From Bacteroidales bacterium (lineage in GTDB: Bacteria; Bacteroidota; Bacteroidia; Bacteroidales; UBA932), in NCBI GenBank assembly GCA_004555145.1, contig SFJB01000054.1, positions 1 to 16,288 of the forward strand: a stretch of 16,288 nucleotides of DNA, in the 5' to 3' direction. A model generated the notes under the pieces. It was given only the letters and a program-made list of their open reading frames with translations. It was not told the origin of the DNA and made no database searches. Of this stretch, positions 8,204-15,905 are shown in pieces. The number at the start of each line of letters is the position of its first letter. Position 1 is the first letter of the stretch. Made by a program: the position numbers and the translations under genes.

Positions 8204-8785
8204 ATGGGAAAGAACAGATTCGGGACCATAGTGCAGATAGGTGACATACTCGTTTCGGAGGATGTGGTGACGGAATATTTTGCCTGCGATTACGCGAAGT
8301 GCAAAGGAGCCTGTTGCATTATAGGCGACAGCGGAGCGCCTATGGAAGAGCAGGAGACGGAGAGCGTGGAGCGCGACTACCAGGCATTCAGGGAGCTGAT
8401 GAGGCCGCAGGGCCGGGAGGCTGCCGAGTCGAAGGGCTTCTTCGAGATAGACAGGGATGGGGACATAGTCACCCCGCTCGTGCCGGAGAGCTGCGAGTGC
8501 GCATACTGCCATTTCGGGGACGGCGGAGAATGCCTATGCGCAATAGAAATGGCAGGGAAGAAGAAACCCGTATCCTGCTCGCTCTACCCCATCCGGGTGA
8601 CGAAACTCACCGGAGGCGGCTTGGCACTGAACCTGCACAGATGGGACATATGCGCCGACGCGTTTGAAAAAGGGCGCAGGGAGGGAATCAGGGCATACCA
8701 ATTCCTGAAGAAACCGTTGTGCGACACCTACGGGCCCGAATTCTACGAAGCCCTGGATGCCGCCGCAAAAATGATATTGAAATAA
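8204..8785 (+). CDS. DUF3109 family cysteine-rich protein
   Basis: This 193-residue soluble protein matches what I know of DUF3109, a family common in Bacteroidota and related to the YkgJ-type CxxxCxxCC proteins. Twelve cysteines are visible: 28, 33, 37, 38, 97, 99, 102, 110, 112, 125, 150 and 173. The N-terminal cluster reads CDYAKCKGACC, the middle one CECAYCHFGDGGECLC, followed by SCSLYPIRV. The pattern strongly suggests metal binding (zinc or an iron-sulfur cluster), but the family's biochemical function is not established. There is no signal peptide, so it is cytoplasmic. The ATG lies two bases after the M16 stop and the stop is seven bases before xth, so all three are likely on one transcript. 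Confidence 0.85.
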   Translation: MGKNRFGTIVQIGDILVSEDVVTEYFACDYAKCKGACCIIGDSGAPMEEQETESVERDYQAFRELMRPQGREAAESKGFFEIDRDGDIVTPLVPESCECAYCHFGDGGECLCAIEMAGKKKPVSCSLYPIRVTKLTGGGLALNLHRWDICADAFEKGRREGIRAYQFLKKPLCDTYGPEFYEALDAAAKMILK

Positions 8786-8792
8786 TGTTCGT

Positions 8793-9545
8793 ATGAAACT
8801 GATAAGCTGGAACGTGAACGGTCTCAGGGCCGTGGCGGGCAAGGGCTTCGCCGACATCTTCAACAGCCTCGACGCTGATATCGTATGCCTGCAGGAAACC
8901 AAGCTCCAGGCAGGTCAGCTCGACCTTGAATTCCTTGGCTACCGTTCGTACTGGGATTACGCCGAGAAGAAAGGGTACTCCGGAACCTGCATCTACACGC
9001 GGGTAGAACCGGTTTCCGTAAGCACGGGTATAGGAATCGAGGAGCACGACCGCGAGGGAAGGACAGTCACCCTGGAAATGGAGGAGTTCTACCTGGTGAA
9101 CGTGTACACGCCCAATTCCCAGGACGGTCTCAAACGCCTGGACTACAGAATGAAATGGGAAGACGCTTTCCGTGATTATGTGGTAGGACTTGCAAGGAAG
9201 AAGGCAGTGGTGATATGCGGGGACATGAACGTGGCCCACAATGAAATAGACCTCAAGAACCCGGCGACGAACCATTTCAATGCCGGTTTCTCGGACGAGG
9301 AACGCGGAAAGATGAGCGAACTTCTGGAGTCAGGCTTCTGCGACAGCTGGAGGTACCAGCACCCCGATGAGGCAAAATACTCCTGGTGGTCATACCGTAT
9401 GAGGGCCAGGGAAAGGAATGTGGGCTGGCGTATTGACTACTTCCTTGTATCCGAGGGTTTCAAAGACAGGATAGTATCCACGGATATACATAATGAAATC
9501 TTCGGCTCGGACCATTGCCCGGTGGAACTGGTCCTGAAAGTGTGA
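8793..9545 (+). CDS. xth: Exodeoxyribonuclease III (AP endonuclease)
   Basis: This 250-residue protein is a complete exonuclease III of the EEP (endonuclease/exonuclease/phosphatase) fold. It removes 3' blocking groups and incises at abasic sites in base excision repair, acting in the cytoplasm with Mg2+. Catalytic residues are all visible: Asn7 in SWNVNG, Glu35 in LQETK, Tyr105 in VNVYTPNS, Asp144 and Asn146 in GDMNVAH, Asp215 in RIDYF, and Asp240/His241 in the terminal GSDHCPVEL. The length is normal for the short bacterial form. It is the last gene of the unit starting with the M16 homologue; its stop is followed within a few bases by the hairpin that terminates the convergent tRNA gene. 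Confidence 0.95.
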   Translation: MKLISWNVNGLRAVAGKGFADIFNSLDADIVCLQETKLQAGQLDLEFLGYRSYWDYAEKKGYSGTCIYTRVEPVSVSTGIGIEEHDREGRTVTLEMEEFYLVNVYTPNSQDGLKRLDYRMKWEDAFRDYVVGLARKKAVVICGDMNVAHNEIDLKNPATNHFNAGFSDEERGKMSELLESGFCDSWRYQHPDEAKYSWWSYRMRARERNVGWRIDYFLVSEGFKDRIVSTDIHNEIFGSDHCPVELVLKV

Positions 9546-9547
9546 CA

Positions 9548-9579
9548 ATAAAAAAAGAGGCTGATTTCTCAGCCTCTTT
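9548..9579 (-). terminator. Intrinsic terminator of the tRNA-Pro unit
   Basis: An 11-bp perfect stem (9554-9564 with 9569-9579) closes a four-base loop that reads GAAA on the minus strand. It is followed on that strand by a run of T interrupted only by one A (from 9553 down). This is a standard rho-independent terminator oriented for the minus strand, starting two bases after the tRNA 3' end. On the plus strand no T run follows, so it is a weak terminator for xth at best. Confidence 0.85.
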
Positions 9580-9580
9580 G

Positions 9581-9654
9581 TCGGGGTACTGTGACTCGAA
9601 CACAGGACCCTCTGGTCCCAAACCAGATGCGCTAGCCAACTGCGCCACACCCCG
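9581..9654 (-). tRNA. tRNA-Pro, anticodon UGG
   Basis: The minus strand folds into a full 74-base cloverleaf. The acceptor stem CGGGGTG pairs with TACCCCG and leaves discriminator A. The D stem is GCGC/GCGC around AGTTGGCTA. The anticodon stem TCTGG/CCAGA encloses TTTGGGA, anticodon TGG, which reads proline CCA and by wobble other CCN codons. The T arm is CTGTG-TTCGAGT-CACAG. CCA is not encoded (the next bases are CAA), so it must be added by the nucleotidyltransferase. The gene is a single-gene transcription unit with its own consensus promoter and terminator, lying between the converging xth gene and the divergent lolD-like gene. Confidence 0.96.
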
Positions 9655-9672
9655 AAATCCCGATTGGGACTG

Positions 9673-9703
9673 CAAATATACTTCGAATTTGAGAAAAAAC
9701 AAA
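9673..9703 (-). promoter_or_regulatory. Consensus Bacteroidota promoter for tRNA-Pro
   Basis: On the minus strand TTTG (9703-9700), a 19-base spacer and TATATTTG (9680-9673) match the Bacteroidota -33 TTTG / -7 TAnnTTTG consensus exactly. Transcription should begin around 9666, about ten bases before the mature tRNA 5' end. This is the strongest promoter visible in the window and is good evidence for the phylum. Confidence 0.85.
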
Positions 9704-9727
9704 ATATTTTAAAAGAAATTGAGCTTT

Positions 9728-10381
9728 ATGATTATTAAGGCAAGCGATATACACAAGAGTTTCGGCCAGCTGAAGGTCCTGAAAGGGATAGATCTGGAGG
9801 TAGGGAAAGGCGAAATAGTGTCAATTACAGGTGCTTCAGGAGCAGGAAAATCCACGCTTCTGCAAATCCTCGGCACGCTTTCTACGCCTGATTCCGGCAG
9901 TCTGGAAATTGACGGGACCAGGGTGGACAGGATGAGCAGGGACGAGGCCGCCGATTTCCGCTGCAGAAAAATCGGATTCGTGTTCCAGGCCCACCATCTG
10001 CTGCCCGAATTCACCGCCGAAGAAAACGTGATGATTCCGGCAATGATTGCCGGCGTACCTCAGAAGAAGGCGAGGGAGAGGGCGGCGGAACTCATTTCCC
10101 TGCTGGGGCTTGAGGAGAGGAGGAACCACAAACCTTCGGAACTGTCAGGCGGCGAGCAGCAGAGAATAGCCACCGCAAGAGCCCTCATAAATTCACCCGC
10201 CGTACTATTTGCCGACGAGCCCACCGGGAACCTGGACTCCGTCACCAAGCAGGAAATCCATAAACTCTTCTTTGAGCTAAGGGACAAACTCGGCCAGACA
10301 ATAGTCATTGTGACCCACGACCCTGAGCTCGCTTCCCTTTGCGACCGTTGCCTTACAATGAAAGATGGACGCTTCATTTAG
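9728..10381 (+). CDS. lolD: LolD-like ABC transporter ATP-binding protein
   Basis: With the ATG at 9728 the product is 217 residues; an upstream in-frame TTG at 9719 adds only three residues and is less likely. All ABC ATPase motifs are intact: Walker [10 protein letters not shown] (35-43), Q-loop Gln87, signature LSGGEQ (139-144), Walker B VLFADE with Glu164, D-loop NLD (168-170), and switch His197. The stretch [19 protein letters not shown] after the Q-loop is typical of LolD, the ATPase that drives release of lipoproteins from the inner membrane toward the outer membrane. MacB-type and FtsE-type ATPases are close relatives, so LolD is a probable rather than certain assignment. No LolC/E-type permease gene is beside it. 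Its 3' end overlaps trmN6 by 17 bases, which implies a shared transcript. Confidence 0.85.
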   Translation: MIIKASDIHKSFGQLKVLKGIDLEVGKGEIVSITGASGAGKSTLLQILGTLSTPDSGSLEIDGTRVDRMSRDEAADFRCRKIGFVFQAHHLLPEFTAEENVMIPAMIAGVPQKKARERAAELISLLGLEERRNHKPSELSGGEQQRIATARALINSPAVLFADEPTGNLDSVTKQEIHKLFFELRDKLGQTIVIVTHDPELASLCDRCLTMKDGRFI

Positions 10382-11069
10382 ATTCAGACAGTTTTCCGTG
10401 CACCACAGCGAATCGGCTCTGAAACTGGGCACCGACGCCGTTATGCTCGGCGCCGCCATGAGTATAAGAGGCAGTGAACGCAGAGCCCTGGACATAGGAA
10501 CCGGCTGCGGCGTGATTGCCCTGATGGCAGCGCAACGCGCCCCTCATTGCCATATTGTCGGTATTGACATAGACCCTCCTTCCGTGCGTGAGGCTGCCTT
10601 GAACTTCGCCGCTTCGCCCTGGGCCGAAAGGCTGGAAGCCGTGCTCTGTGCCCTGGAGGAATTCAGGCCGGAGACGGGGAATTATGATCTGATTTTCTCC
10701 AATCCCCCGTATTACGACGACTCGCTGAAAAACCCCGACGAGCGCAGCGCTGCCGCCCGCCACACACATTCCCTGCCGCACGCCACGCTCTGCTCCCGGG
10801 TCAGGGAGCTGCTCGCGGAGGACGGACGCTTCTGCGTGGTGCTGCCCAGCGACGTGTTTTCCCGGTTCCGCCGCACCGCCGCTTCATTCGGCCTGTATCT
10901 GCATCGTGAACTGGATGTTTGCACGACTCCATCCAAGCCGATCAGCCGCGTAGTAGCGGAATTTGGCTTGCAGAATGGAGGAGACATACTGAAAGAGTGC
11001 CTTATTCTGCAAGAAAATGGCTCTAAATCAGCCGATTATAAAGAACTAACCAAAGAATTTTACCTCTAG
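10365..11069 (+). CDS. trmN6: tRNA1(Val) (adenine-37-N6)-methyltransferase
   Basis: This 234-residue protein is a class I SAM-dependent methyltransferase of the TrmN6/YfiC type. The N-terminal [26 protein letters not shown] is the characteristic lead of the family. The SAM site DIGTGCG is at residues 43-49 and the acidic end of the next strand is GIDIDP. NPPY at residues 113-116 (FSNPPYYDD) is the motif for N6-adenine or other exocyclic amine methylation. The known E. coli enzyme methylates A37 of tRNA1-Val. The ATG lies inside the last 17 bases of the lolD-like gene, in a different frame, and agrees with the conserved N-terminus. The protein is cytoplasmic and seems complete. Confidence 0.9.
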   Translation: MDASFRFRQFSVHHSESALKLGTDAVMLGAAMSIRGSERRALDIGTGCGVIALMAAQRAPHCHIVGIDIDPPSVREAALNFAASPWAERLEAVLCALEEFRPETGNYDLIFSNPPYYDDSLKNPDERSAAARHTHSLPHATLCSRVRELLAEDGRFCVVLPSDVFSRFRRTAASFGLYLHRELDVCTTPSKPISRVVAEFGLQNGGDILKECLILQENGSKSADYKELTKEFYL

Positions 11070-11094
11070 CGCAGGACGATTTTTAATAGTCTGA

Positions 11095-11144
11095 TTTCGC
11101 CACAAAAGGCTCAACTTACCCCAAATCGGGGACTTTCGCCACAA
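11095..11144 (+). repeat. Pair of 11-base direct repeats in the trmN6 - ligase 1 gap
   Basis: TTTCGCCACAA occurs at 11095-11105 and again at 11134-11144, with starts 39 bases apart. Between them is a small inverted repeat, CCCC-AAATC-GGGG. The pair lies just upstream of the candidate promoter at 11160-11190 and could be binding sites for a regulator of the ligase gene, but no regulator is identified. The 148-base gap (11070-11217) holds no gene that I can support. Confidence 0.4.
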
Positions 11145-11159
11145 TTCCGCCGTCCCGAC

Positions 11160-11190
11160 TTTCCGGTTCGGACGGAATGACCTACTTTTG
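11160..11190 (+). promoter_or_regulatory. Near-consensus promoter for acyl ligase 1
   Basis: TACTTTTG at 11183-11190 matches TAnnTTTG, and TTTC at 11160-11163 is one base from the -33 TTTG at the correct 19-base spacing. Transcription would start near 11197, giving a leader of about 20 bases before the ATG at 11218. This also argues against starting translation at the in-frame TTG at 11188, which would be inside the -7 element. Confidence 0.6.
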
Positions 11191-11217
11191 CCCGAACAAA
11201 CCTTTTTATTTATCAAA

Positions 11218-12873
11218 ATGTACGACATCAAAGCAAACGACAATTTCGTCCTCCGCTTCGAGCAGACAGTCAAGGAGTGCTGGGACTCTCCGGCTCTGAG
11301 CGACTACAGGTGCTCCACCCTTACTTATGGACAACTTGCAAGAAAAATCGAGACCAACCTTCTCCTCTGGAAGGCAGCCGGTCTCAAGAGCGGGGACAAA
11401 ATAGCCATCAACGCACGCAGCAGCGCCGCGTGGGCTGAAATGTTCTACTCCGCACAGGCAGGCGGATTCGTGGCAGTGCAGATTTTCAATGCATTCACCC
11501 CGGCTGACACCGCCAGCCTTGTCAACCACTCGGAATCACGCATCCTTTATACAGAAAAGCCAATTTTCGAGAAAATGGATTTCGAGCAGCTTCCTATGCT
11601 CGTTGCTGCAATCGACACCAGGACCGGCGAGCTTCTTGCCAGCCGCAACGGTTTTGAAGAGCTCTACAGGAACAGGGAAGGCGCTTTCGCGGAGGCTCAT
11701 CCTTCATTCGGACCGGAAGACGTCAAGTATTCCCCGGTAGGGCTGGATGACATAGCCGCAATAATGTACACCTCCGGATCCACCGGAAATCCTAAGGGCG
11801 TAATGCTGATGAACAGGAATCTCAGCATGAATATACACTTCCTCCCTGCGCACGTACCGTTCCGCAGGGGTGAGAATTACGTCAGCATACTCCCGTACGC
11901 CCATATCTTCGGTATGACTGTCGATATGGTTGCTCCGCTCTGCTATGGTATGCACCTGGTTGTCCTCGGCCTTCCACCGATACCTGCAAACCTAAAACCT
12001 GCCTTGAGGGAATATAGACCTCACGTGTTCTTTTCAGTCCCTCTGATTCTTACCAAACTCATCGAGGACACTCTGGGCGAATTCATTCATAGCAAGAGCG
12101 GCGCAGCCAAACTCGAAGACCACAAGAACAATCCTGATTTCTGCAATGCCCTGAAAATCATCTTCGACCAGGCGCTAGGCGGAAGCATAGAGATGTTCGC
12201 TACCGGCGGAGCAGCCATTCCGGAGCAGTTTGAAAAGCTCCTCGTGGAGAAACTCCAACTGCCTTTCATCACCGGTTACGGAATGTCCGAGACCGCTCCT
12301 GTAATCAGCATCGGCCACCTGGGACATTACAAACTGCGCGAGTGCGGAGAATGGATCCAGGAAGGTGTAGATTTGAAGATCGATTCTGTTGACCCGGCCC
12401 ACATTCCGGGTGAGATTCTCGTAAAGGGCAACATCGTTTTCAAGGGCTACTACAAAAACGAAGAAGCCACCAAGGCTGCCTTTACCGAGGACGGCTGGTT
12501 CCGTACCGGCGACCTCGCCACCATCGACCAGGACAACAGCATCTTCATCGTAGGCCGCTGCAAGAGCATGATACTCTCCACCAACGGACAGAACATCTTC
12601 CCCGAGGAGATTGAAGTGGTACTCAACGCGCTTCCGTATGTAGCTGAATCACTGATTGTTTCAAGAAATGACAGGCTCGTTGCCCTCATCGTCCCTGACA
12701 TGAACTTGGCAGCTGATCTTGATGCTGCAGGGCTCAAGAGCGTGATGGACAGCAACCTCGAGATCCTCAACAAGAGGATGCCTGCTTACTCTCAGGTTGC
12801 CAGCTACGAGATGCACTACGATCCTTTTGCCAAGACCCCTAAGGGAAGCATAAGGAGATTCATGTACGAATAA
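11218..12873 (+). CDS. AMP-forming acyl-CoA/acyl-ACP synthetase, paralogue 1
   Basis: This 551-residue protein is a full-length member of the ANL adenylating superfamily. Motifs seen are the phosphate loop YTSGSTGNPKG at 184-194, GYGMSETAP at 353-361 (Glu358), the GWFRTGDLA motif at 426-434 with ribose-binding Asp432, the hinge region GRCKSMILSTNGQNIFPEE from 446, and TPKGS with catalytic Lys542. It should activate a carboxylic acid to its acyl-AMP and transfer it to CoA or to an acyl carrier protein. The motif order and neighbours point to a long- or medium-chain fatty acid, but neither substrate nor acceptor can be read from sequence. Start at 11218 gives MYDIKANDNF, collinear with MYELKPNDNF in the paralogue. 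The gene has its own promoter and ends at a strong terminator, so it is likely transcribed alone. Confidence 0.88.
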   Translation: MYDIKANDNFVLRFEQTVKECWDSPALSDYRCSTLTYGQLARKIETNLLLWKAAGLKSGDKIAINARSSAAWAEMFYSAQAGGFVAVQIFNAFTPADTASLVNHSESRILYTEKPIFEKMDFEQLPMLVAAIDTRTGELLASRNGFEELYRNREGAFAEAHPSFGPEDVKYSPVGLDDIAAIMYTSGSTGNPKGVMLMNRNLSMNIHFLPAHVPFRRGENYVSILPYAHIFGMTVDMVAPLCYGMHLVVLGLPPIPANLKPALREYRPHVFFSVPLILTKLIEDTLGEFIHSKSGAAKLEDHKNNPDFCNALKIIFDQALGGSIEMFATGGAAIPEQFEKLLVEKLQLPFITGYGMSETAPVISIGHLGHYKLRECGEWIQEGVDLKIDSVDPAHIPGEILVKGNIVFKGYYKNEEATKAAFTEDGWFRTGDLATIDQDNSIFIVGRCKSMILSTNGQNIFPEEIEVVLNALPYVAESLIVSRNDRLVALIVPDMNLAADLDAAGLKSVMDSNLEILNKRMPAYSQVASYEMHYDPFAKTPKGSIRRFMYE

Positions 12874-12875
12874 AA

Positions 12876-12910
12876 AATGGGGGCGACGTGTTCGCCCCTA
12901 TTGTTTTTTT
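12876..12910 (+). terminator. Intrinsic terminator after acyl ligase 1
   Basis: A stem of about 11 bp (12876-12886 with 12892-12902, one G-T pair, core GGGGCGA/TCGCCCC) with a five-base loop is followed by seven T residues at 12904-12910. It begins three bases after the stop codon of the first ligase and separates it from its paralogue. Confidence 0.88.
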
Positions 12911-12913
12911 GGT

Positions 12914-12943
12914 TAATTTTGTATGCCAATTCGTCGAAATTGG
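12914..12943 (+). promoter_or_regulatory. Candidate -7 element and adjacent inverted repeat before acyl ligase 2
   Basis: TAATTTTG at 12914-12921 matches TAnnTTTG; the base quartet at the -33 position is TTCG, one mismatch, and lies in the preceding terminator hairpin. Immediately downstream is the inverted repeat CCAATT-CGTCGA-AATTGG (12926-12943), placed about at the expected transcription start, where an operator could be. The leader to the ATG at 12976 would be about 50 bases. Confidence 0.4.
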
Positions 12944-12975
12944 AGGCTTAAAAATTAACTGGAAAACAAAAAAGT

Positions 12976-14634
12976 ATGTACGAACTGAAACCAAACGACA
13001 ACTTTATTGTTGTATTCGAAAACACCGTCAAGGAATGCTGGAACAAGTCCGGTCTTGACGATTACAAGGTAGCAAGCTACACTTATGGTGAACTCGCCAC
13101 CGAGATTGAAAAAATGGCTCTCGTATGGAAAGCCGCAGGACTGAAAAAGTCCGACAAAATTGCCATCAACGCGAAAAGCAGTGCTGCCTGGGCTATCACC
13201 TTTATGGCAAGCCAGACTAGCGGCTACGTGTCCGTGCTGATGTTCAACGGGTTCACTCCGTCCGACACAGCCCGTCTGGTGGCTCACTCTGACGCCAGGG
13301 TGCTCTACACCGAGAAGGCCATCTTTTCGAAGATGGATTTCGACAGCATCCCTGATGTCATCGCCGCAATCGACACAAAGAGCGGGGAACTGCTCGCAAG
13401 CCGCGGCAACTTCGCAGAAGTATATTCCAGAAAGGATGAACTCTTTGCCGAAGCCCATCCGAACGGATTCACCGCAGATGACGTACACTACGAGCGCACC
13501 GGCTTCGATGAACTCGCAGCCATTATGTACACCTCCGGTTCCACCGGAAACCCTAAGGGGGTGATGTTGTCCAATCTCAACCTGTCATCCCAGATAAAGA
13601 TCATTCCGCTCCACTTCCCTTACGACAGGAAGGACAGCTACGTCAGCGTTCTGCCGTATGCCCATATCTTCGGTATGGTGTACGACATGCTGGCCCCGCT
13701 ATGCTACGGAATGCACCTCGTCGTGCTTGGACTGCCTCCTATCCCGGCCAATCTGAAACCGGCTCTGAGGGAGTTCAGGCCTTATGTATTCTTCTCTGTT
13801 CCTCTGATTCTTGTAAAACTGCTCGAGGACACGATAGGAGAATTCATCCACAGCAAGAGCGGCGCAGCCAAACTTGCCGACTACAAGAACAACGCCGACT
13901 TCTGTGAAGCCCTCTCCACCATTTTCATGAAGGCACTCGGAGGCAACGTAGGGCTGTTCGTTACCGGCGGTGCCGCCATTCCGGAGCATTTGGAGAAGCT
14001 TTTCGTGGAGCAGCTCCAACTTCCTTTCGTTACCGGATACGGTATGACCGAAGCATCTCCGACTATAAGTCTTGGCCACAAGGGCCGCTACAAACTTAAG
14101 GAGTGTGGAGAATATGCCGACGAAGTCGTCGATCTGAAGATAGACTCCACTGATCCGGAGCACGTGCCGGGCGAAGTCCTCATCAGGGGCATAGGCGTGT
14201 TCAACGGATACTATAAGAATGAAGAGGCCACCAAGGCTGCCTTCACCAAGGACGGATGGTTCCGCACAGGAGATCTCGGCACCGTGGACCAGGATCACAG
14301 CGTCTTCCTCGTAGGCCGCTGCAAGAGTATGATTCTCTCCTCCAACGGCCAGAACATCTTCCCGGAAGAGATCGAGGTGATGCTGAACCCAATGCCTTAT
14401 GTGGCAGAGTCCATCATCGTATCAAGGAAAGACAGGCTCGTAGCCCTTATCGTCCCTGATATGAACCGTGCTGCCGACCTTGACGCCGAAGGGCTCAAGA
14501 GCGTAATGGACAGCAATCTGGAGGCTCTGAACAAAAAAATACCTGCTTACTCACAGGTAAGCTCATACGAGCTGCGCTACGAGCCGTTTGCAAAGACGCC
14601 GAAGGGCAGCATAAAGCGATTTATGTACGATTAG
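12976..14634 (+). CDS. AMP-forming acyl-CoA/acyl-ACP synthetase, paralogue 2
   Basis: This 552-residue protein aligns with the preceding ligase from end to end with a single one-residue length difference near residue 163; by eye about two thirds of positions are identical, including a long identical run around LCYGMHLVVLGLPPIP. All ANL motifs are intact: YTSGSTGNPKG at 185-195, GYGMTEASP (Glu359), GWFRTGDLG (Asp433), GRCKSMILSSNGQNIFPEE and TPKGS with Lys543. Differences cluster around residues 88-100, 205-222 (IKIIPLHFPYDRKDS against IHFLPAHVPFRRGEN) and the T/S choices in the GYGM motif, which may mean different acyl preference. The gene is seven bases upstream of fabF, so this copy, not the first one, is co-transcribed with the ketosynthase and dehydratase genes. 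The acceptor (CoA or carrier protein) is unknown. Confidence 0.88.
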   Translation: MYELKPNDNFIVVFENTVKECWNKSGLDDYKVASYTYGELATEIEKMALVWKAAGLKKSDKIAINAKSSAAWAITFMASQTSGYVSVLMFNGFTPSDTARLVAHSDARVLYTEKAIFSKMDFDSIPDVIAAIDTKSGELLASRGNFAEVYSRKDELFAEAHPNGFTADDVHYERTGFDELAAIMYTSGSTGNPKGVMLSNLNLSSQIKIIPLHFPYDRKDSYVSVLPYAHIFGMVYDMLAPLCYGMHLVVLGLPPIPANLKPALREFRPYVFFSVPLILVKLLEDTIGEFIHSKSGAAKLADYKNNADFCEALSTIFMKALGGNVGLFVTGGAAIPEHLEKLFVEQLQLPFVTGYGMTEASPTISLGHKGRYKLKECGEYADEVVDLKIDSTDPEHVPGEVLIRGIGVFNGYYKNEEATKAAFTKDGWFRTGDLGTVDQDHSVFLVGRCKSMILSSNGQNIFPEEIEVMLNPMPYVAESIIVSRKDRLVALIVPDMNRAADLDAEGLKSVMDSNLEALNKKIPAYSQVSSYELRYEPFAKTPKGSIKRFMYD

Positions 14635-14641
14635 AATTTTT

Positions 14642-15886
14642 ATGGAAAGAAGAGTAGTTATCACCGGAATGGGAGTCATCTCCCCAATTGGAAACGATGT
14701 AAAAACATTTTGGGAAAACCTCAAGGCAGGGAAATGCGGCATCAGCCGCCTGGAAGGCTTTGAGGAATACAATCTCCCTATACACGTAGCAGGAAGGGTA
14801 AAGGATTTCGATCCTCTCAATTATGGGCTGTCGGTAGCTGAGAAGCGCCGCAACGACCTTTACAGCCAGTATGCAATGGCAGCCTCCACCGAGGCAATGG
14901 CCTCAAGCGGACTGGTGTCGAGAGAGAACATCGAAGCGGAAAGATTCGGAGTCTACGTAGGCTCGGGAATCGGCGGCATCAACACATTCGTAACTCAGAC
15001 CAGAATCCTCATCGATGAGGGTGCTGACCGCATTTCACCGCTTTTCATTCCGATGATGATACCTAACATCGCCGGCGGAAACATAGCCATCAAATACAAG
15101 GCCCAGGGTCCTTGCCTGACCCACGTATCCGCTTGCGCAACAGGAACCAATTCCATAGGTGAGGCCTATCTTGCCATAAAATATGGCAGGGCTGACGCAA
15201 TACTTACCGGTGGCAGCGAGGCCGCAGTGACCCCGCTCGCCATCGGAGGTTTTGCCAACAGCAGGGCCCTTACTACCGAAGAGGATCCAAGCAAGGCCTG
15301 CCTGCCTTTCGACAGGCGCAGGGGCGGATTCGTGATGGCGGAAGGAGCCGGCCTGATGATGCTCGAGGAATATGAGCACGCCAAGGCCCGCGGAGCCGAA
15401 ATCATCGCCGAGGTTTGCGGTTACGGCTGCACCTGCGACGCCCACCACTACACCGCACCGCGTCCGGATGGCATTCCGGCCGCAAAGGCAATCAGGGAGG
15501 CTCTCGACGAAGCGGGCTACCGCGAGGGAGAGAACCTCTATGTCAACGCACACGGTACAGGAACCCACCTCAACGATGCCGCCGAAACCAACGCCCTCAA
15601 ACTGGCGCTTGGAGAGGCAGATGCGCGCAGGGCTTCCGTCAGCTCCACCAAGTCCATGACCGGACATATGTTCGGCGCCACCGGGGCGGTTGAGCTTATG
15701 GCGTCAGCCCTCGCCCTCAAGGAAGGCATCGTGCCTCCGACCATAGGTCTGGAAGAGGCGGATCCGGAGTGCGACCTCGACTATACACCTCTTCAGGCAC
15801 GCAAACGCGACCTCGATGTCGCCATCTCCAATTCTCTGGGATTTGGCGGGCATAATGTTTGCGTAGCTTTGAGAAAAATATACTAA
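14642..15886 (+). CDS. fabF: Beta-ketoacyl-ACP synthase II (FabF-type)
   Basis: The 414-residue product is a complete elongating ketosynthase of the FabB/FabF class, which condenses malonyl-ACP with an acyl chain carried on its active cysteine. The Cys-His-His triad is visible: Cys165 in VSACATGT, His304 in NAHGTGTHLND and His342 in STKSMTGHMFGATG, with Lys337 in the same motif. The N-terminal RRVVITGMGVISPIGN and C-terminal NSLGFGGHN are standard. The protein is cytoplasmic. The gene follows ligase 2 by seven bases and precedes a FabZ-type dehydratase gene by 19 bases. Because an activating ligase is in the same operon, this may be a pathway-specific paralogue and not the housekeeping fabF; the symbol states the enzyme class only. 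Confidence 0.9.
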   Translation: MERRVVITGMGVISPIGNDVKTFWENLKAGKCGISRLEGFEEYNLPIHVAGRVKDFDPLNYGLSVAEKRRNDLYSQYAMAASTEAMASSGLVSRENIEAERFGVYVGSGIGGINTFVTQTRILIDEGADRISPLFIPMMIPNIAGGNIAIKYKAQGPCLTHVSACATGTNSIGEAYLAIKYGRADAILTGGSEAAVTPLAIGGFANSRALTTEEDPSKACLPFDRRRGGFVMAEGAGLMMLEEYEHAKARGAEIIAEVCGYGCTCDAHHYTAPRPDGIPAAKAIREALDEAGYREGENLYVNAHGTGTHLNDAAETNALKLALGEADARRASVSSTKSMTGHMFGATGAVELMASALALKEGIVPPTIGLEEADPECDLDYTPLQARKRDLDVAISNSLGFGGHNVCVALRKIY

Positions 15887-15905
15887 AACCGCAACTGAAT
15901 CAGAA

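Noticed and set aside
9554..9579. Hairpin as terminator for xth on the plus strand
   Set aside because: The T run needed after the stem is present only on the minus strand; plus-strand termination here is unproven.
9515..9712. Small plus-strand open frame spanning the terminator and tRNA
   Set aside because: The bases are fully explained by the tRNA-Pro gene, its terminator and its promoter on the minus strand.
11046..11273. 75-codon minus-strand open frame across the trmN6 - ligase gap
   Set aside because: It overlaps both flanking genes and the candidate promoter, has no recognisable features and most likely arises by chance.
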